A model generated the notes under the pieces. That model was not told the origin of the DNA. It searched no databases and worked only from the letters and a program-made list of their open reading frames with translations. A program made the position numbers and the translations under genes. 54,004 nucleotides of DNA from NCBI GenBank assembly GCA_012523185.1, contig JAAYIY010000013.1, positions 1 through 54,004 of the forward strand, read 5' to 3'. This document shows positions 9,185 through 17,085 of this stretch, one piece after another. Each line of letters begins with the position of its first letter. Position 1 is the first letter of the stretch. Origin of the DNA: Clostridiales bacterium (GTDB taxonomy: Bacteria; Bacillota; Clostridia; Oscillospirales; Acutalibacteraceae).

Positions 9185-9259
9185 TTTCAATGGTCTTGAA
9201 TAATTGATGTTTTGCCGCCTTGGAGCGGCGAGGGCTGTACAGCAAAGGGGAAAAGAAAG

Positions 9260-10567
9260 ATGAAATCATTGGAGGAGCTTTGGGAGCTTGTCACGGAAGT
9301 TCTTAAGGAAAGCCTGTCCGAGGTAATTTACAACGTATGGTTAAAGGATTTGGTTCCCGTAAGTTTTGAAGACGGAGCGGTGACGCTTGCCATATGCGAA
9401 TTTAAAAGAAAGATAGTCGAGCAGAAGTTCAACGATGTTTTAAGCGACGCCTTTGAAAAGGTGCTGGGCTTTCCGGCGGAAATAATACTCATTGAGCCTG
9501 ACGGCTCCGACAAGGAGCAGCGCGAGCCGTCGTCTCCCGAAAGGCCGCAAAACGAGGAAAACACCTTTGAGACGTTTGTCGTCGGTTCTTCAAACAAATT
9601 CGCGCACGCCGCTGCTCTTGCCGTCGCCGCGAATCCCGGCGGAGCATATAATCCGCTCTTTATTTACGGCAGGTCGGGGCTTGGCAAAACCCACCTTTTA
9701 GGCGCAATCGCAAGCGAAATTCAGTCCGTTAATCCCGACTTAAAGGTCGTTCTCACTCACGGAGAACAGTTCACAAACGAGCTTGTATACTATATAGCGC
9801 AAAGGAACATGTCCGACTTTCACAACAAATACCGCTCGGCCGACGTCCTGCTCATGGACGACGTTCAGTTTATCGCCGGCCGTGAAAGGACACAGGAAGA
9901 AGTTTTCCACACATTTAACACACTGACACAGGCGGGCAATCAAGTTGTTCTGACGTCAGACAAGCCGCCGAAAGACATTATGCCGCTTGAGGAGCGCCTT
10001 CGCGCGCGCTTCGAGTGGGGGCTGATTGCCGACATCCAGCCGCCCGATGTTGAGACAAGAATGGCAATCATCAAGCGCAAGGCGCAGGTGCTTGATCTTG
10101 AGCTGTCCGACGACGTCATACAGTACATAGCCGACAAGCTCAAAAACAACATACGTCAGCTTGAGGGCGCCGTCAAAAAGATTAAGGCAATTGTCGCCAT
10201 ACACGGCTCGCTGCCAAACATGGTGACTGTTCAAAATGCCATTAAAGACATACAGAGCGAGGAAAGGCCGGACTCCGTCATCATCGAAAAGGTAGTTGGC
10301 GAGGTCGCGCGGACATACGGCGCCGATCCCGCGGACATACGCTCCAAAAAGCGGGACGCGCAGACGTCGCGTATGCGGCAAATGTCGATGTATATCATAA
10401 GCGAGATGACAAACCTGTCCACAAAAGCCATCGGAAACGAGTTCAGCGGCCGTGACCACTCGACGGTTGTTTATGCCTTGCAGGAGATGAGACGTTTGCT
10501 CGAAAAGGATTCATCCCTTCGCTCGGCCATAGACGACATCACAAAAAATGTCAGCGAATCCGATTGA
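9260..10567 (+). CDS. dnaA: Chromosomal replication initiator DnaA
   Basis: AAA+ ATPase that melts the replication origin. Domain I (about 1-75) includes NVWLKDLVPVS. A short linker follows. The ATPase has Walker A GRSGLGKTHLL near 137-147, Walker B LLMDDVQF near 197, and the arginine finger region EERLRARF. Domain IV ends with the DNA-binding signature IGNEFSGRDHSTV near 393-405. Length is 435 residues. ATG 9260 follows GGGG with 9 nt spacing; an upstream in-frame GTG/ATG-like extension to 9212 is not supported. Unusually, it is followed by ftsY, not dnaN, and topB lies divergently upstream. It could be the only dnaA or a paralogue. Confidence 0.92.
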   Translation: MKSLEELWELVTEVLKESLSEVIYNVWLKDLVPVSFEDGAVTLAICEFKRKIVEQKFNDVLSDAFEKVLGFPAEIILIEPDGSDKEQREPSSPERPQNEENTFETFVVGSSNKFAHAAALAVAANPGGAYNPLFIYGRSGLGKTHLLGAIASEIQSVNPDLKVVLTHGEQFTNELVYYIAQRNMSDFHNKYRSADVLLMDDVQFIAGRERTQEEVFHTFNTLTQAGNQVVLTSDKPPKDIMPLEERLRARFEWGLIADIQPPDVETRMAIIKRKAQVLDLELSDDVIQYIADKLKNNIRQLEGAVKKIKAIVAIHGSLPNMVTVQNAIKDIQSEERPDSVIIEKVVGEVARTYGADPADIRSKKRDAQTSRMRQMSMYIISEMTNLSTKAIGNEFSGRDHSTVVYALQEMRRLLEKDSSLRSAIDDITKNVSESD

Positions 10568-10621
10568 ATTTTCGGTTGAATCCCCGGTTGATTCTTCGAC
10601 TGATTTTCAGGCTGAATCAAA
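10562..10621 (+). repeat. Five imperfect 12-bp tandem repeats at the dnaA 3-prime end
   Basis: Units starting at about 10562 read GATTGAATTTTC, GGTTGAATCCCC, GGTTGATTCTTC, GACTGATTTTCA, GGCTGAATCAAA. They begin inside the last codons of dnaA and continue past its stop. In a frame opening at ATG 10548 they spell four-residue units PIEF SVES PVDS STDF QAES, but that ATG lacks an SD. An inverted pair TTGATTC/GAATCAA within it could fold. Its function is unknown. Confidence 0.6.
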
Positions 10622-10846
10622 GGGCGCACAATTAACCGGCGGCAGACACAGGGACAAATTCAAACAGCTGTCGGGGCGGTCACACAGCGTAATTATATCT
10701 TGCCGAAAGGGAATTTCTGCGCCGCTCACAATTCGGTGCTGTAAACGATGAAACAAACTTTACGGCGCGTGACGGACGACACAGCACGGCAACAAAACAG
10801 ACAGAAAGAAAAACCGCAAAGCCGCACAGCGGCACTGGAGAACAGA

Positions 10847-11803
10847 ATGGGAATTTTTAAAAAAATAAACAGAGGTCTCAAAAAGACGAGGGACAGCATG
10901 TCGGGCGCGATTGACTCAATGCTTTACGGCAAGCAGGAAATTGACGATCAATTTTACGAAGAGCTTGAGGAAGTGCTTGTAATGGGCGACGCCGGGGTCA
11001 ACACGGCGTCCGAGGTTGTTGAAAAGCTGCGGGAGCGTGTCAGAGCGGGCAATCTGCGCACACCCGAAAAGGTCAAAAACGCAATCAAAGAGATAGTGGC
11101 GGAGATGTTGTCGGGCGGCGAGGAAATGAGCCTTTTGACAATGCCGTCCGTCATACTTGTCATAGGCGTAAACGGAGTCGGCAAGACGACGACGATAGGC
11201 AAGCTTGCCGCCCTTTACAAGTCCGAGGGCAAAAAGGTCATTTTGGGCGCTGCCGACACATTCCGAGCCGCCGCCATAGAACAGCTGCAAGAATGGGCGG
11301 ACAGGGCAGGGGTTGACATGATAAAGCACCGCGAGGGGGCGGACCCCGCGGCGGTGATCTTTGACACCATATCGGCGGGCAAGTCAAGGGACGCCGACGT
11401 CATAATATGCGACACGGCGGGCAGGCTGCACAACAAAAAAAATCTGATGGACGAGCTTGCGAAAATCTACAGGGTGATAGACAGGGAGCTGCCTTATTCC
11501 GACAGAGAGGTTTTGCTTGTGCTTGACGCGACGACCGGTCAAAACGCGGTCAATCAGGCGAAGGAATTTTTAAATGTAGCCGAAATAACGGGCATAATCC
11601 TGACAAAGCTTGACGGCACCGCCCGCGGAGGCGTTGTCCTCAACATTAAAAACGATTTAAAGGTGCCTGTAAAGTTTGTCGGAGTAGGGGAGGGCATAGG
11701 CGACCTCCAGCCGTTTAATTCAAGGGCGTTTGCCGAGGGTCTTTTTGAAGCAGAGCCTGACGACGGTGAAAATTCAGACGAAAACGAGGAACAGTCCGAA
11801 TGA
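10847..11803 (+). CDS. ftsY: Signal recognition particle receptor FtsY
   Basis: SRP-family GTPase that docks SRP-ribosome complexes at the membrane for co-translational insertion. The N domain (1-95) is followed by the G domain with GVNGVGKTTT (G1, about 106), DTFRAAA, DTAGR (about 188), TKLDG (about 251) and the closing GVGEGIGDLQPF. At 318 residues it lacks a long acidic A domain at the N terminus, as in many Firmicutes; instead the C-terminal tail is acidic. The frame is open back to 10748, but ATG 10847 has GGAG six bases upstream and gives the canonical MGIFKK start. The stop overlaps rdgB by ATGA, so translation is coupled. Confidence 0.93.
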   Translation: MGIFKKINRGLKKTRDSMSGAIDSMLYGKQEIDDQFYEELEEVLVMGDAGVNTASEVVEKLRERVRAGNLRTPEKVKNAIKEIVAEMLSGGEEMSLLTMPSVILVIGVNGVGKTTTIGKLAALYKSEGKKVILGAADTFRAAAIEQLQEWADRAGVDMIKHREGADPAAVIFDTISAGKSRDADVIICDTAGRLHNKKNLMDELAKIYRVIDRELPYSDREVLLVLDATTGQNAVNQAKEFLNVAEITGIILTKLDGTARGGVVLNIKNDLKVPVKFVGVGEGIGDLQPFNSRAFAEGLFEAEPDDGENSDENEEQSE

Positions 11804-12408
11804 AGTTTCTTCTTGCGACACATAATACAAAAAAGTGTCAAGAACTAAAGCGGCTTTTAAAACCTCTCGGCATAGATGTTCTGTCAGGCGCCGACATCGG
11901 CGTCAAGCTGACAGACGCGGAGGAAACAGGCTCCGACTTTGAGCAAAACGCGCGCATCAAGGCGGAAAGCGGTTGCCGCGAAAGCGGGATGCCGTGCATA
12001 GCCGACGATTCCGGTCTCATGACCGACGCTTTGGGGGGCGCTCCGGGCATATTTTCGGCGCGTTTTGCGGGTGAGCATGGCGACGACGACAAAAATATCA
12101 TGAAGCTCCTGCGCGAGCTTGAGGGTGTCCCGACCGAAAAAAGGACTGCGCGGTTTGTTTCCGCAGTCTGCTGTATATTCCCGTGCGGGAAATGTATAAA
12201 TTCATTCGGCGAGTGCCGAGGCACTATAGCCTTTGAAAAAAGAGGAAACGGCGGATTCGGGTACGACCCTGTTTTTCTTCCTGAGGAGATAGCGGACGGC
12301 AGGACAATGGCGGAGCTTACGCCGGAGGAAAAGGACAGTATAAGCCATAGGAAGCGCGCCCTGCTGTGTATGGCGGCGCTGTTGAAGGAGGAAATATATG
12401 ACAGGTAA
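11800..12408 (+). CDS. rdgB: XTP/dITP pyrophosphatase (HAM1/RdgB family)
   Basis: Hydrolyses non-canonical ITP, dITP and XTP to monophosphates, keeping them out of nucleic acids. The opening FLLATHNTKK, the metal motif CIADDSGL (about 68) and GGFGYDPVF (about 150), then SHRKRAL, are all diagnostic. At 202 residues it has the usual length. Its ATG shares ATGA with the ftsY stop, and its end overlaps yhbY by 11 nt, so the three form a tight operon. Confidence 0.93.
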   Translation: MKFLLATHNTKKCQELKRLLKPLGIDVLSGADIGVKLTDAEETGSDFEQNARIKAESGCRESGMPCIADDSGLMTDALGGAPGIFSARFAGEHGDDDKNIMKLLRELEGVPTEKRTARFVSAVCCIFPCGKCINSFGECRGTIAFEKRGNGGFGYDPVFLPEEIADGRTMAELTPEEKDSISHRKRALLCMAALLKEEIYDR

Positions 12409-12907
12409 GGAAAGAGCTTTTTTCAGGGCGCGGGCAAACACGCTTGAGCCGGTTTTTCAAATAGGCAAGGGCGGCGTTTCGGACGCCCTTGTAAAGCAGG
12501 CGGACGACGCCCTCAAAAAAAGGGAACTGATAAAGATCAAAGCGCTGCTTGACTTGATTCATGAAACGCCGAGAGAGCTTGCGGACAAGCTGTCGGCGGC
12601 GACGGGTGCCGAGATAATTCAGGTGATAGGCGGGAGTATCGTCTTATACAAAGAAAACAAAGAGCTGCGAAAAGCCGAGAAAGAAAAGGAAAAGCGCAAA
12701 AAGGAAGCATCAAAAAGACTAAAGCTGAAAGCGCGTGTTTCTGACGGCAAAAAACACAAGCAGGGTCAGTCTGCCGTCCGTTGCGCCGAATCACAAGCGC
12801 CCCGCAGCAGCAGCCCGCACTCAAAGCCGGAACGCTCCGCGGGACGGTCGGGTCGGTCGTCTGCCGCCGGAGAACGCGGCGGCGGAAAAAGGCAAAACAA
12901 AAGGTAA
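12398..12907 (+). CDS. yhbY: YhbY/CRM-domain RNA-binding protein with long basic tail
   Basis: The CRM domain (about 1-95) includes the signature GKGG as QIGKGGVSDAL and the C-terminal GAEIIQVIGGSIVLYK. Family members associate with pre-50S ribosomal subunits. After residue 95 comes a charged, Lys/Glu-rich helix and then a Ser/Arg/Gly-rich basic tail to residue 169. Typical YhbY is about 97 residues, so the 70-residue tail is an addition likely to bind RNA. A strong SD (AAGGAGG) precedes ATG 12398, inside the end of rdgB. Confidence 0.88.
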   Translation: MTGKERAFFRARANTLEPVFQIGKGGVSDALVKQADDALKKRELIKIKALLDLIHETPRELADKLSAATGAEIIQVIGGSIVLYKENKELRKAEKEKEKRKKEASKRLKLKARVSDGKKHKQGQSAVRCAESQAPRSSSPHSKPERSAGRSGRSSAAGERGGGKRQNKR

Positions 12908-12947
12908 AATTAAGACAAATTTAAGAAATTCTTAATATTGTTTTCAC

Positions 12948-12975
12948 TTGACAAATTGCCTTTGTGTGATATAAT
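12948..12975 (+). promoter_or_regulatory. Consensus promoter of smpB
   Basis: TTGACA (12948-12953) and TATAAT (12970-12975) are both perfect, with a 16-bp spacer. The start of smpB is about 28 nt past the -10. The trans-translation module therefore has its own strong promoter, independent of the ftsY operon. Confidence 0.85.
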
Positions 12976-13002
12976 CTTTAAAGCAAGGTTTGGGGAGGAG
13001 TG

Positions 13003-13476
13003 GTGGCTTTGGGCGGCGAGTCTTTAAGACCGGTTGCCACCAACAAAAAGGCCTATCACGACTACTTCATCCTTGAGGAGTTCGAGGCGGGCATCGAGCT
13101 TTGCGGAACTGAGGTCAAGTCTGTAAGACAAGGCAAGTTAAACCTCAGGGACTCTTGGTGCGGCATAAAAGACGGCGAAATTTTCGCCAACGGGATGCAC
13201 ATCAGCCCTTACGAGCACGGCAACATCTTTAACAAGGATCCCATGAGGGCAAAGAGGCTGCTGATGCACAAGCGCGAGATACTGCGGCTTTACGGCGTCG
13301 TCAAGCAGCAGGGGCTGTCGCTTATCCCGCTTTCCGTCTACTTCAGCAGGGGCAGGGCAAAGGTCAAGCTGGGTCTCTGCAAGGGCAAAAAGCTTTACGA
13401 CAAGCGCGCGACGCTTGCCGAAAAAGCGGCTCGGCGCAACATCGAGCGGACGATGAAGGAAGATTCTCAAAACTGA
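13003..13476 (+). CDS. smpB: SsrA-binding protein SmpB
   Basis: Binds tmRNA and mimics the anticodon arm, enabling rescue of stalled ribosomes. Diagnostic blocks are [49 protein letters not shown] and [15 protein letters not shown]-like [17 protein letters not shown]. The basic C-terminal helix follows. The start is ambiguous: GTG 13000 abuts the SD GGGGAGG (12992-12998), GTG 13003 is 4 nt from it and TTG 13009 is 10 nt. All give 156-159 residues. The gene lies 95 nt upstream of ssrA, its RNA partner. Confidence 0.94.
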   Translation: MALGGESLRPVATNKKAYHDYFILEEFEAGIELCGTEVKSVRQGKLNLRDSWCGIKDGEIFANGMHISPYEHGNIFNKDPMRAKRLLMHKREILRLYGVVKQQGLSLIPLSVYFSRGRAKVKLGLCKGKKLYDKRATLAEKAARRNIERTMKEDSQN

Positions 13477-13571
13477 CAGCCGGACGCGCACGCCGGCGCC
13501 CGATTGAGGATCATTGGGCTTCCTGATTCTCCGAAACTTCGGCGGCTTACGTTTTTGTCGGGTCCACAAAT

Positions 13572-13921
13572 GGGGATGAAAGGATTTCGACGGGGGTTTT
13601 GAGCCACGACAAGCGAGCAGCGGTGCGGGACCGCTATAAAATCCGCAGTTTATAACAATAAACGACAACAACACAGTTTTACAAGCGGCTTAACTAAGCC
13701 GTCGTCTTTACCGGAAGCACTGCGGTCCGGATAAAGGCGTCGATCAGCAGTGAACGTGAGCGGACGACCGCCTGATAATCCGCCATGAACAATCGGGCTA
13801 CCGAAGAAGCAAGCCTGCCTGTCGGCGTGCTTTCGGGGGAATCTTAAATAATAGGCTACGCTCGTAGAAAATCGTGAGGATGGACTTTCGGACGCGGTTT
13901 CGATTACCGCCATCTCCACCA
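13572..13921 (+). ncRNA. ssrA: Transfer-messenger RNA (tmRNA)
   Basis: The tRNA-like ends are clear: 5-prime GGGGATG (13572-13578) pairs with CATCTCC, followed by ACCA ending at 13921; the T-arm region reads GCGGTTTCGATTACCGC. The encoded tag frame runs from about 13658 to TAA 13691-13693. The stop lies in the loop of hairpin CGGCTT/AAGCCG, as in canonical tmRNAs. The frame reads ATA-AAC-GAC-AAC-AAC-ACA-GTT-TTA-CAA-GCG-GCT, so the tag would be (A)INDNNTVLQAA. A resume codon ATA instead of GCN and a QAA instead of LAA end are unusual. Pseudoknot-forming GC blocks follow the frame. Confidence 0.93.
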
Positions 13922-13956
13922 TTTATTCCGATTGTTAAGCAAATACAGATACTCCC

Positions 13957-13970
13957 CGCGGATATCCGCG
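13957..13970. repeat. 14-bp perfect palindrome
   Basis: CGCGGATATCCGCG is a perfect palindrome between ssrA and the DUF4474 gene, 35 nt before the latter's start codon. It may be a protein-binding site or the stem of a small hairpin; no T run follows, so it is not a standard terminator. Confidence 0.5.
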
Positions 13971-14004
13971 CAAAGCGGAAAAGAGCTTGAAAGGAATGGT
14001 TATT

Positions 14005-15081
14005 TTGAGCAAAACAACAAGGAACCTGATAATCGTTTTCGCTGTAGTCATTGTCGTCGGCGCGGCCGCCGCTCCCTTTATCATCAAGGCAACAAAGGCT
14101 TTGAAGTCTGAATCCATGACAGAGCCGCCCGAGGTTACGGAATCGACGACAATCGATGAGTTTACATATCCGGACGATGAAGAAACGACGGACGAGATTT
14201 TAGGCGAGATCGAATCAAGTCTGCTGGAAGCGAGCAAGGCGGAGACAACACCCGTAACATCAACAAAGGCACCCGGCGAGACTACGACAAAGGCACCCGG
14301 CGAGACGACGACAAAGAAATCAACGGTCACCACGACAAAGGCGTCGACGTCAACGACTAAAAAAGAGACGAGCGAAAAGGAAGCCGATTCAGAAGACTTC
14401 CAAAACCTTGAAAAGCTCAGCGCTCAGGAAGCGTTGGCGAGCAACGCGGTCGTGTCATACCTTTGGGATCCTAACGGAAACTTCTACTATACGGAAGACA
14501 ATCCGTGGCAGAGAAACTTCGGATTTAACGTTCTCTACGATTGGGGTGCGCCGCTGACAATCATGTTCTATGACACCATCAGGGCAAAGTTCAATTACGA
14601 CAACACCGAGTGGATGATTCAATTCTGGAAGGGGCAGTACGGCTATCTCTTTGTCGGCAGCGAAATAGGCGTTTACACGAGAGCTGTCGGCTCAACGGGA
14701 GCGCATTACAACTGCGCCGACGACAACCATCTCATCAACATGGAGATGACACTGCACCAGAACTTCAACGACGGCAGAGGCTTTATAAAGCTATTTACAA
14801 GGAGCTATTACCCGCACTGGTGGTCAACGGGCTTTGTAGACGGTCATCTCACCGACTATAAATTCAACGACCGTTCATGTCTCTACGTCTATTCCCGACT
14901 GACCATGTATGACGCCGAAATGGCAAGGGCGTTTGGCGATGGTTTGTCAGAATGCGGTCTTGTTGAGGTGTCATCCACAAGCCAGCTTTCCCCGACAAGC
15001 AACGACGGATACTGCATCAGCGGAAATGATGTTTATGTCGGATGGAGAAATATTAATCAAAGTATTTCGGCATCCAGATAA
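14005..15081 (+). CDS. Membrane-anchored DUF4474-like surface protein
   Basis: About 358 residues. A single N-terminal membrane segment (about residues 7-30, LIIVFAVVIVVGAAAAPF) is followed by a Thr/Glu/Lys-rich extracellular stalk with duplicated TKAPGETT units (about 90-130). From about 155 a globular domain is rich in Trp, Tyr and Phe: NVLYDWGAPLTIMFYDTIR, WMIQFWKGQYGYLFVGSEIG, YNCADD, HWWSTGF. This pattern I recognise as DUF4474, whose function is unknown. SD AAAGGA (13990-13995) touches ATG 13996 but is 9 nt from TTG 14005, so the TTG is chosen. Confidence 0.75.
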   Translation: MSKTTRNLIIVFAVVIVVGAAAAPFIIKATKALKSESMTEPPEVTESTTIDEFTYPDDEETTDEILGEIESSLLEASKAETTPVTSTKAPGETTTKAPGETTTKKSTVTTTKASTSTTKKETSEKEADSEDFQNLEKLSAQEALASNAVVSYLWDPNGNFYYTEDNPWQRNFGFNVLYDWGAPLTIMFYDTIRAKFNYDNTEWMIQFWKGQYGYLFVGSEIGVYTRAVGSTGAHYNCADDNHLINMEMTLHQNFNDGRGFIKLFTRSYYPHWWSTGFVDGHLTDYKFNDRSCLYVYSRLTMYDAEMARAFGDGLSECGLVEVSSTSQLSPTSNDGYCISGNDVYVGWRNINQSISASR

Positions 15082-15203
15082 ACCGCAAGCCTGCCGACGG
15101 CTGTCGCTTTTCACACATTAGCGTGTTTATTCAGCATATTTTATGTCAAAAAGCGAGATTATCATAAAATTTGGTAAATTTTAAAAATCTTTTTAAAAAA
15201 CTA

Positions 15204-15232
15204 TTGACAAAGACACCAGCACATGATAATAT
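15204..15232 (+). promoter_or_regulatory. Promoter of the VPETG surface protein gene
   Basis: Perfect TTGACA (15204-15209) and TAATAT (15227-15232) with 17 bp between them, about 60 nt upstream of the start codon. Confidence 0.7.
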
Positions 15233-15294
15233 TCTCATTGTAACAAGGGCGTACCTGCGCACCCAATACATACTTGAAAGGAATGTTCTAAAAA

Positions 15295-15843
15295 ATGAAA
15301 AAGTTCTTAAGTATCCTTCTTGCGGCAATCTTGGTATTTTCTCTCGGCACCGTAGCGTTCGGTCTTGAGGCAGACGACGAGTCCACCACAGCGACAACTG
15401 CAGAAGCAACCACTGAAGAGGCAAAGGTTATTTCAGATTTAACCGGCGACACCTTCATGGGCAACCTTCTTGAGGCAAAGGACGCATCCGACATCAAGAC
15501 AGCCATTAAGGATTCTTTCGCAAAGGTCAAGAAAAACATCGAAAATCTCTCCATCAACGACATTCTTGCTCTTCCGACCAACATCATGGACGACATCGTA
15601 ACAAACTTCTTCGCCATTCTTAAGGCACTCGGCGTTGACGTTGATGCTCTCTATGAGAAGCTCGCAAGCAACAAGATCATCAACTGGATTGCCAACTTCT
15701 ACAAGGGCGGCGCTCTGACCACGGTTACAAAAGAAGTTGAAAAAGTTCCCGAGACGGGTTCAACAGCTTCTCTTGCAGCGTTCGCAACGCTTTCACTCGC
15801 GGCGGCAGCGGCATTCGTTTGCTATAAGAAGAAGGAAGCATAA
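15295..15843 (+). CDS. Small secreted protein with LPXTG-like (VPETG) wall anchor
   Basis: 182 residues. A signal peptide (1-22, KKFLSILLAAILVFSLG) is followed by a Thr/Glu/Ala-rich stretch, then a helical region (about 45-145) without a family I recognise. The C terminus has VPETGS (about 151-156), a hydrophobic segment LAAFATLSLAAAAAFV and the tail CYKKKEA, the order expected of a sortase substrate with Val in place of Leu. ATG 15295 has GAAAGGA 12 nt upstream. Codons end in C or G more than in neighbouring genes, and a strong promoter and terminator flank it, suggesting high expression. Confidence 0.75.
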   Translation: MKKFLSILLAAILVFSLGTVAFGLEADDESTTATTAEATTEEAKVISDLTGDTFMGNLLEAKDASDIKTAIKDSFAKVKKNIENLSINDILALPTNIMDDIVTNFFAILKALGVDVDALYEKLASNKIINWIANFYKGGALTTVTKEVEKVPETGSTASLAAFATLSLAAAAAFVCYKKKEA

Positions 15844-15859
15844 GTTAAACTTTGCTATA

Positions 15860-15892
15860 AAAAGCCGTCCGTTTCGGACGGCTTTTATTTTT
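15860..15892 (+). terminator. Terminator after the VPETG protein gene
   Basis: A perfect 12-bp stem AAAAGCCGTCCG / CGGACGGCTTTT (15860-15871 and 15875-15886) with a TTT loop is followed by a T-rich tail. Confidence 0.93.
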
Positions 15893-15913
15893 TCGGACAC
15901 TTCACATTCACAT

Positions 15914-16012
15914 TTGTTTGCCGTGTGCCGCGCAGCAAAGCGGGAGCCGAGGCGACAGCCCTTGTGCAAACCGCGTATGGAAAAGCGAACACCAATGTAA
16001 AGCGGCAAACAA
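15914..16012. repeat. Inverted repeat bounding about 100 bp of noncoding DNA
   Basis: TTGTTTGCCG (15914-15923) is inverted at 16003-16012, and the match extends a few bases with one indel. The interior is GC-rich and noncoding. It could be a degenerate small mobile repeat or a structured RNA. It sits between the terminators of two convergent genes, so it is outside any evident transcript. Confidence 0.4.
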
Positions 16013-16040
16013 TGTCAATTAGCTGCAACAATCAAAACAT

Positions 16041-16071
16041 AAAGGCTGACCGTAAGTGATGGTCAGCCTTT
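16041..16071 (-). terminator. Terminator after the HAD phosphatase gene
   Basis: An 11-bp perfect stem AAAGGCTGACC / GGTCAGCCTTT with a 9-nt loop lies 26 nt beyond the HAD stop codon; read on the minus strand it is followed by a T-rich TTTATGTTTTG. Confidence 0.85.
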
Positions 16072-16097
16072 AAAGCGTTTAGATGTGAAATTTAAAA

Positions 16098-16943
16098 CTA
16101 AGCCTCCATGAAACGCTTTGTCTCCATAGACATGATGTGGTCTATCAAGTCCGCCACGCAGCCGTGGTTGCAATGGCAGGCTTCATATTTGCAGATTTCA
16201 TGTATCGGCTTTGGCGACTGTGCGGCGCAGGCCGGAAAACCGACTGACTTGAGCATGTCAAGATCATTGTAATAGTTTCCGATTGCCGCCACATGACTGT
16301 GGTCGATGCCGAGCATATCGGCAAGCTTGAGGACGGCCGTGCCTTTGTGCGTGCCCTTTTGAAGCATCTCAAGCGTAACAATGGAGCTGTCCATAAAATG
16401 CGCTTCAGGATTGCCGACATTATCGATGTGACGCTTAAGCGCCTTAATTGTCTTTGGAGCGCCCCAAAAAATGACCTTGAGCCATCCTTCGTCAGGCACG
16501 TTGTCCATGTTGGTGACTATGTAGGGCGCGCGGTCAAACGCGAGCATTGTGTTGGCAAAGACACCGTTGCGGACGAGATAGGCAAGATTTTCTGTGAAGA
16601 TGCCTATATCAAGCGCATAAAACTGCATGCAAAACTTTTTGGCAATATCTCTCACAAACTGCCTGCCCGACTCACCGATGGGACTGCTCCAAAGCGTTTT
16701 TTGGCTTTGGACATCATATATAGCCCCGCCGTTAAGGATTATGGCCGGCTGGTTCGCCGGAATTTTGTTATATGTCCTGCTGATTGAAACAACAGTCCTG
16801 CCGGACGCGAGCGTGAAGTTGCCGCCCAGCTCTGTGAACCTCTTAATAGCTGAATAGTTGTTTTTTGGCAGCCTGCGAAACTTGTTGTTCAACGTGCCGT
16901 CAACATCGGAAACAATGAGCCAATCCTCAAATGTCCTTTCCAT
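16098..16943 (-). CDS. Cof-type HAD-superfamily sugar-phosphate phosphatase
   Basis: Cytoplasmic hydrolase of the IIB (Cof) group. Motif I is SDVDGTL (Asp13 nucleophile, Asp15 acid), motif II TLASGRT, motif III/IV is KGTAVLKL and AIGNYYNDLDML; the usual GD of motif IV reads GN, while the following ND is kept. The cap domain lies between about 85 and 190. 281 residues, normal for the family. The frame is open to 17009, but ATG 16943 follows a GGGAAGTGA SD at 7 nt. The substrate cannot be read from sequence. It has its own promoter and terminator, so it is separate from the his operon upstream. Confidence 0.85.
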   Translation of the reverse strand: MERTFEDWLIVSDVDGTLNNKFRRLPKNNYSAIKRFTELGGNFTLASGRTVVSISRTYNKIPANQPAIILNGGAIYDVQSQKTLWSSPIGESGRQFVRDIAKKFCMQFYALDIGIFTENLAYLVRNGVFANTMLAFDRAPYIVTNMDNVPDEGWLKVIFWGAPKTIKALKRHIDNVGNPEAHFMDSSIVTLEMLQKGTHKGTAVLKLADMLGIDHSHVAAIGNYYNDLDMLKSVGFPACAAQSPKPIHEICKYEACHCNHGCVADLIDHIMSMETKRFMEA

Positions 16944-17009
16944 CTCTGAATCACTTCCCTTGTGCAAAGGTGATATAACAAAACCGACAGGTTTGTTAAT
17001 GTTGCACAT

Positions 17010-17038
17010 AGTATAACAGCAAACGATAAAACAAGCAA
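17010..17038 (-). promoter_or_regulatory. Promoter of the HAD phosphatase gene
   Basis: On the minus strand TTGCTT (17038-17033) and TATACT (17015-17010) are 17 bp apart, downstream of the hisIE stop. The RNA leader would be about 60 nt. Confidence 0.65.
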
Positions 17039-17085
17039 GTTATAAATCCTTATGAATTTATTAAGATTTGATTATTATTTTGATT

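Noticed and set aside
8999-9259. Replication origin upstream of dnaA
   Set aside because: No DnaA boxes or iteron-like repeats found in the interval by eye on either strand.
9956-10459. Long open frame opposite dnaA (167 codons)
   Set aside because: Antisense shadow of the conserved dnaA coding region, with no initiation signals.
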